Of a stretch of 64,000 nt of DNA, positions 60,437 to 64,000 are shown one piece after another (position 1 is the stretch's first letter; each line of letters opens with the position of its first letter). This DNA comes from UBA7703 sp034926785 (GTDB lineage: Bacteria; Bacillota; Clostridia; Christensenellales; CAG-138), in the NCBI GenBank assembly GCA_034926785.1, contig JAYFQU010000037.1:62001-126000 (forward strand), read 5' to 3'. The position numbers and the translations under genes were made by a program. The notes under the pieces were generated by a model. The model saw only the letters and a list, made by a program, of their open reading frames with translations, had not been told where the DNA came from and did not search any database.

Positions 60437-62305
60437 ATGAATGAGATAGTTGAAGAGAAACTAAAACTGCTCCCTTCCTCGCCCGGCGTTTACAAGATGT
60501 TTAACGCGTCAGGCGAGGTCATTTACGTTGGCAAAGCGATCTCGCTCAAAAACCGCGTAAGGCAATATTTTCAATCCTCGAAAAATCATCCGCCAAAAGT
60601 AACCGCAATGGTTCGACAGATTGCGGACTTTGAGTATATCCGCGTCGCCAACGAAACCGAGGCATTCTCGCTCGAATCCAATCTAATCAAGGAATTCAAA
60701 CCGAAATACAACATTCTCCTCAAGGATGACAAACATTTCCCCTATATTCGCATCGATCTTCGGCAGGATTTCCCACGGTTGGAAGTCGTCCGCCGCGTCA
60801 AAAAGGATGGCGCGAAATATCTCGGCCCCTTCCTCTCCGGCCTGCTCCTGCGGGATGGTCTGGCGCTGGTGCGAGAACAATACCCCATTCGTCAGTGCAA
60901 AAAGGATATTGCGCGCATGATTGCGCGGCGCGAACGCCCCTGCCTGATGTATCATATCGGCAAATGCTGCGCGCCCTGCTCCGGCAATGTATCCCGCGAG
61001 GAATATCACAAACTGATCGACGAGGTTCTCTCATTCCTCTCTGGCAACACATCGGAGATTCTCCGTTCCCTGCAGGAACAGATGAGCGCTGCGTCGGAGG
61101 CGATGGACTTTGAAAAGGCGGCGATTCTGCGAGATCGCATCCGCGCAATCGACAGCCTAAACGAGAAACAGGCGGTAATTGCCACGACAAATACCGTGCT
61201 GGATGTGTTTGCGCTCGGGCGGTTGGATACCAATGCGCTTGTGTTTGCGCTGTTTGTGCGAAACGGAAAGGTGATTGGCACCGAAAAGTTTCGAATGGAT
61301 GCGGATGTTGAGGAGTCCGATGCGGATATCCTCTCCGCATTTCTCTCACAATACTATGCCGAATCCGCCACGTTTGTGCCGGAGGTGCTGCTCTACCAGG
61401 ATGCCTCCGAGATGGAGACCATCTCCGGCTGGCTCAGCGGGCTCGCCAAACGAAAGGTCGAAGTACACCGCCCGCAGCGCGGTGAAAAACGCAAGCTGAC
61501 CGAAATGGCGTATCGCAACTGCCTTGATCTGCTGGAAAAAGACGCTTCCCTTCAAAAGCGCGCCTGGGAACGCGGCGAGGGCGCGTTGACGCAACTCAGC
61601 GCAATCCTCGGCCTTGAGACCGTTCCAACGCGCATTGAGTGCTTCGATAACTCGCATATTCAAGGGCGCGACACGGTTTCTTCCATGGTCGTTTTTACCG
61701 ATGGGCAGCCGGATAAAAGCGCTTATCGGCGCTTTCGTATCCGTGCGGACGCCGGCGGCAACGACCTCATCGCTATGCGGGAGGCGCTCACACGGCGTTT
61801 TCAGAAAGCCGAGGAGCAGGAAGCGGGATTTCTGCCATTGCCGGATCTGCTCGTGATGGACGGCGGCCCTGCTCAGCTGCAGGTAGCACTCGAGGTGTTG
61901 GAGTCGTTCTCGCTCGATTTTGTGCCGACCATTGGCCTCGCGGAACTCAGCGAAACGATCTATCTCCCCGGTGATGAACCGCCCGTTCAGTTGCCTCGCA
62001 ACTCTGCGCCACAGCATCTCATCGAGCGCCTGCGGGACGAGGCGCATCGTTTTGCCATCAGCTATCATCGCAACGTGCATAACCGCAACGCGCTCTATTC
62101 CGTTCTGGACAGCATTTCCGGTGTAGGCGATAAGCGAAAGCGCGCGCTGTTTGATGCGTTTTTGACGATAGAGGCGATTAAGGCAGCCTCGGCAGAGGAG
62201 CTCGCCGCTGTGCCAACGATTGATTCGCGAACAGCGGAGTCGGTCTACCACTTCTTTCACAAAGAATCCAATTCGGAAGAATCAACCGAACTAAAACCGG
62301 ATTGA
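60437..62305 (+). CDS. uvrC: Excinuclease ABC subunit C
   Basis: 622 aa from ATG 60437; no strong ribosome site, but homologues start right before LPSSPGVYKM. GIY-YIG nuclease (~12-90, GVYKMF...VIYVGKA), Cys cluster CLMYHIGKCCAPC, UVR motif (~200-235, AMDFEKAAILRDRI), RNase-H-like second nuclease (IECFDNSHIQGRD) and two HhH motifs at the end (SISGVGDKRKRAL). It makes both incisions in nucleotide excision repair. About 80 bases after maf. Confidence 0.96.
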   Translation: MNEIVEEKLKLLPSSPGVYKMFNASGEVIYVGKAISLKNRVRQYFQSSKNHPPKVTAMVRQIADFEYIRVANETEAFSLESNLIKEFKPKYNILLKDDKHFPYIRIDLRQDFPRLEVVRRVKKDGAKYLGPFLSGLLLRDGLALVREQYPIRQCKKDIARMIARRERPCLMYHIGKCCAPCSGNVSREEYHKLIDEVLSFLSGNTSEILRSLQEQMSAASEAMDFEKAAILRDRIRAIDSLNEKQAVIATTNTVLDVFALGRLDTNALVFALFVRNGKVIGTEKFRMDADVEESDADILSAFLSQYYAESATFVPEVLLYQDASEMETISGWLSGLAKRKVEVHRPQRGEKRKLTEMAYRNCLDLLEKDASLQKRAWERGEGALTQLSAILGLETVPTRIECFDNSHIQGRDTVSSMVVFTDGQPDKSAYRRFRIRADAGGNDLIAMREALTRRFQKAEEQEAGFLPLPDLLVMDGGPAQLQVALEVLESFSLDFVPTIGLAELSETIYLPGDEPPVQLPRNSAPQHLIERLRDEAHRFAISYHRNVHNRNALYSVLDSISGVGDKRKRALFDAFLTIEAIKAASAEELAAVPTIDSRTAESVYHFFHKESNSEESTELKPD

Positions 62306-62320
62306 AACTCAAAAAATTCA

Positions 62321-62350
62321 AAATCGCCCTGCTTCTCGGCAGGGCGATTT
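62321..62350. terminator. Terminator after uvrC
   Basis: A 12-bp perfect stem AAATCGCCCTGC/GCAGGGCGATTT, loop TTCTCG. The plus strand continues ATTTAGT; the minus strand has TTTTGAATTTTTTG, so it may also stop transcripts from the cytochrome-b5-like gene. Confidence 0.75.
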
Positions 62351-62537
62351 AGTCTGTTAAAACGAAACGTGAATTGGCGCGGATGCGAACCTTCCCCATC
62401 CATTCCGATTGCGGTGGCTTTGCCGCTGCGACGGATCGCACGAGATCGGGCGGCTACTCCGTCAAAAACTCGTTGTGGGTTCGCTCGCTATTGCCCCGCT
62501 TCTCAGCAGGGGTATGATCGCACCATCGTATTTTTGT
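62351..62537. repeat. Structured non-coding stretch between uvrC and the cytochrome-b5-like gene
   Basis: 187 bases, no supported gene. A second hairpin, GCCCCGCTTCTCAGCAGGGG (62493-62512), is 17/20 identical to the core of the uvrC terminator hairpin (62326-62345) in the same orientation. Between them are GCGG...CCGC arms and GATCG repeats. The arrangement (paired hairpins around ~150 structured bases) recalls the 11.6-kb element, though the sequences differ. Confidence 0.4.
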
Positions 62538-63002
62538 TTAACCGGCAATCAATTTGCCAACTACAGGCACTCCCTTGAGTTTGGAGATCCCATGCGGCGA
62601 GCGATTCTTGATTGCATCCGTCAAATCCTGTCCGGCAGAGTATCCTTGATGCTTGCCATTGCTCCACTCTCTGACATTGGTGACATCGTAGAGGACGCCG
62701 TCAACCGCGATATAGGCGGGATTGCCATTCTTGCCATCATATTGCTTCAGCTGATCGAGCGTAAGTTCCAGCGTGCCGTCGGCCGCCGAACCCGCTTTCA
62801 CAGTCGCGGTGGGCGTTGCGGTTGCTTGGGGTGTCGGGGATGCGGTTAAGGCCACGGTTGCAGTTGGCTCATCGGTCGCCAAAACGACCTCCGCTACTGT
62901 CGGAGCTGCTGTCGCGGCAACTGCGGCCGCACCGCTAGCGCAGCCAACGGCTGTGAATGCGAGCGCCGATAAGACCGCAAACAAAATTAGATATTTTTTC
63001 AT
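62538..63002 (-). CDS. Cytochrome-b5-like haem-binding lipoprotein
   Basis: 154 aa. Signal peptide with lipobox TAVGC (Cys ~21), a Thr/Ala/Pro-rich linker to ~75, then a small b5-like domain: LTLDQLKQYDGKNGNPAYIAVDGVLYDV. The likely haem-ligand histidines are in NGKHQGYSAG and NRSPHGISKL. It is probably an extracytoplasmic electron-transfer or haem-handling protein. A Fur-type palindrome lies just upstream. Confidence 0.85.
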   Translation of the reverse strand: MKKYLILFAVLSALAFTAVGCASGAAAVAATAAPTVAEVVLATDEPTATVALTASPTPQATATPTATVKAGSAADGTLELTLDQLKQYDGKNGNPAYIAVDGVLYDVTNVREWSNGKHQGYSAGQDLTDAIKNRSPHGISKLKGVPVVGKLIAG

Positions 63003-63035
63003 ATGATTGCTCCTGATGCTGATTTATTCAAATAA

Positions 63036-63050
63036 TAAGAATAATTCTTA
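63036..63050. promoter_or_regulatory. Fur/PerR-family-like 7-1-7 operator
   Basis: TAAGAAT-A-ATTCTTA is a perfect 7-1-7 inverted repeat; each half matches the Fur (TGATAAT) and PerR (TTATAAT) half-sites in five of seven bases. It lies ~34 bases before the ATG of the haem lipoprotein, in the expected promoter region. Confidence 0.45.
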
Positions 63051-63065
63051 TCACCTATAAGATAA

Positions 63066-63096
63066 CAAAAAAGCCAATTGCTTGCAATCGGCTTTT
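63066..63096 (-). terminator. Terminator after the DUF membrane protein gene
   Basis: Minus-strand stem AAAGCCGATTGC/GCAATTGGCTTT (one G-U pair) followed by TTTG, 28 bases past the stop. Confidence 0.75.
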
Positions 63097-63123
63097 CTCT
63101 ATTTTCTGTGATTAGGTTACAGA

Positions 63124-63642
63124 TCAGCAGGTTTCCTGCCCGTTGAGGATGCGCTCTGAAACGAGCTTTATGATTTCACTGATATTCTCCAGCGCGGGAA
63201 CGATATACTCCCGTTCCAGCGTTTTTAACCGAAGCGCCGGAGCGCTGTGTTTTTTCGTGATGGCAACCGCTATCGCATCTACCGAAACAATCTGACTATA
63301 GGTAAGCGAAAAATCTTCCCCCTCGCCCTGGAGGGTTGGGTTTGCAATTGCATAGCCGCTTACGCCCGCGTCGTCCAGCGTAACAAATGCACGGACAAGC
63401 CGCCGCTTGTCTAAAACATTACCAACACAGCCATAAATAAACCAGAGGATGAGCAGTATGCTGACGATCAACACAAGATTTGGCGAAACACCGTTCATAA
63501 GAGGCGTCTGCTTTGCGTTAACCCGAAAAAAATTGACAAAATTGCTGACAGCAATCAGTATGATCACCGCAATACTGCTCCAGAAAGACAAATCAAACAA
63601 GCTTTTGATCTGGCGGTCTACCCTGGCCGTGAATGGCAGCAT
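63124..63642 (-). CDS. Hypothetical membrane protein, two TM segments plus soluble domain
   Basis: 172 aa, family not recognised. Two membrane segments (~20-40 and ~52-72) are followed by a ~100-residue cytosolic domain (LVRAFVTLDDAGVSGYAI...) that alternates beta-like strands and ends in a helix, reminiscent of PH-like domains. GGAGGG six bases before the ATG. Single gene between two terminators, after the EF-G-type gene. Confidence 0.75.
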   Translation of the reverse strand: MLPFTARVDRQIKSLFDLSFWSSIAVIILIAVSNFVNFFRVNAKQTPLMNGVSPNLVLIVSILLILWFIYGCVGNVLDKRRLVRAFVTLDDAGVSGYAIANPTLQGEGEDFSLTYSQIVSVDAIAVAITKKHSAPALRLKTLEREYIVPALENISEIIKLVSERILNGQETC

Positions 63643-63706
63643 ATGTTTCCCTCCATTTGTTTACGATTCAGTAGCAAACAACCATTGAAAAAACCAAAGA
63701 ATCAAG

Positions 63707-63738
63707 AGAAAAACAGAGGGCGGGGTTCCCCGCCCTCC
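63707..63738 (-). terminator. Terminator after the EF-G-type gene
   Basis: Minus-strand stem GGAGGGCGGGG/CCCCGCCCTCT with an AA loop followed by GTTTTTCTC, 16 bases past the stop. Confidence 0.9.
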
Positions 63739-63753
63739 GCATAAGAGAGTTGT

Positions 63754-64000
63754 TTACTCTTCCTCTTCTTCTTCCTTCTTAGCCGCCTCGATGATCTTCT
63801 TGGCGATGTTCGCAGGAACGTCCTCATAACGGACAAATTCGGTTGTAAAAGAGCCTCGAGACTGCGTCATACTGCGCAGATCCGTTGCGTATTTGAACAT
63901 TTCAGAGAGCGGCGCTTCCGCGACGACGACGGTTCCGCCATCCACGGGGTTCATGCCCAGCATACGTCCGCGGCGCGAGGAGAGATCCCCGCTGATCGCG
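63754..64000 (-). CDS. Elongation factor G-type GTPase, C-terminal end only
   Basis: About 82 codons visible; the gene runs off the right edge. DLSSRRGRMLGMNPV and APLSEMFKYATDLRSMTQSRGSFTTEF are the domain IV/V signature of EF-G proteins. The extended end (IAKKIIEAAKKEEEEEE) and wording of the motif suggest the EF-G-like paralogue group common in Clostridia and not necessarily the main fusA; the GTPase domain would be needed to decide. Confidence 0.85.
   Translation of the reverse strand, partial: AISGDLSSRRGRMLGMNPVDGGTVVVAEAPLSEMFKYATDLRSMTQSRGSFTTEFVRYEDVPANIAKKIIEAAKKEEEEEE

Noticed and set aside
62369..62578. Small plus-strand ORF (69 codons) after uvrC
   Set aside because: No ribosome site, it overlaps the end of the b5-like gene on the other strand, and the sequence lies in a structured repeat-like region.

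Overview
The window reads as a contiguous piece of a Gram-positive chromosome from the class Clostridia, probably an uncultured gut-type lineage. This is inferred from gene content and order, not from any database search. Supporting signs are LL-diaminopimelate aminotransferase (DapL) for lysine/cell-wall synthesis, a complete sodium-type V/A-ATPase operon, a large Bacillus-type SRP RNA with an Alu domain, Fe-S serine dehydratase in two subunits, a 6-phosphofructokinase with pyrophosphate-type residues, and several gene orders known from Bacillus. GC content looks moderately high (mid-fifties by eye, not counted). TTG and GTG starts with good Shine-Dalgarno sites are common. I see no prophage, IS element, CRISPR array, tRNA or rRNA.

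Layout, left to right. 1-5.5 kb (minus): patatin-like lipase, a coiled-coil protein, coaD and rsmD, then two wall enzymes (M23 peptidase, L,D-transpeptidase). 5.7-11.5 kb (minus): phoH-pgpH-ybeY-cdd-era-recO, mostly with 4-base overlaps. 11.6-11.9 kb: a compact hairpin-rich element. 11.9-20.4 kb: DUF368 lipid-carrier transporter, dapL with a nucleotide-kinase gene, PPi-type pfk, a nitrilase-family amidase, an ABC exporter and sdaAB/sdaAA. 20.5-20.8 kb: SRP RNA. 20.9-21.8 kb: QueG-like protein. 21.8-30.4 kb (minus): nine-gene Na+ V-ATPase operon. 30.7-38.4 kb (minus): upp, rpiB, sua5, prfA, prmC, DUF1385, rpmE and rho. 39-40.4 kb (plus): ftsB/divIC-like and ppx. 40.5-44.1 kb (minus): response regulator, histidine kinase and HtrA protease. 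44.2-53.7 kb (minus): mutS2, an aminotransferase, recG, fakA, yloU, yebC and a family-4 uracil-DNA glycosylase. 53.7-58.3 kb (minus): a degenerate NagB-like protein with a lipase, and a Crp-regulated ABC importer. 59-62.3 kb (plus): exoA, maf and uvrC. 62.5-64 kb (minus): a cytochrome-b5-like lipoprotein, a small membrane protein and the end of an EF-G-type factor.

Most of the content is housekeeping: translation termination and ribosome quality (prfA, prmC, rpmE, ybeY, era, rsmD), transcription termination (rho), DNA repair (recO, recG, uvrC, exoA, udg), nucleotide salvage (cdd, upp, tmk-like, maf), envelope biogenesis and stress (LDT, M23, HtrA two-component system, DUF368, ftsB) and energy (V-ATPase, PPi-PFK). 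Several envelope proteins share Thr/Pro-rich linkers.

I did not find a clear new defence or biosynthetic system. The most unusual items are a Rho factor with a prion-like Q/G/Y insertion, a Na+ V-ATPase at the position where Bacillus keeps its F-type ATP synthase, a NagB-fold protein that has lost its catalytic residues, promoters nested in the hairpins of upstream terminators, a possibly leaderless ftsB mRNA, a Fur-type palindrome before a haem lipoprotein, and two hairpin-rich intergenic elements.
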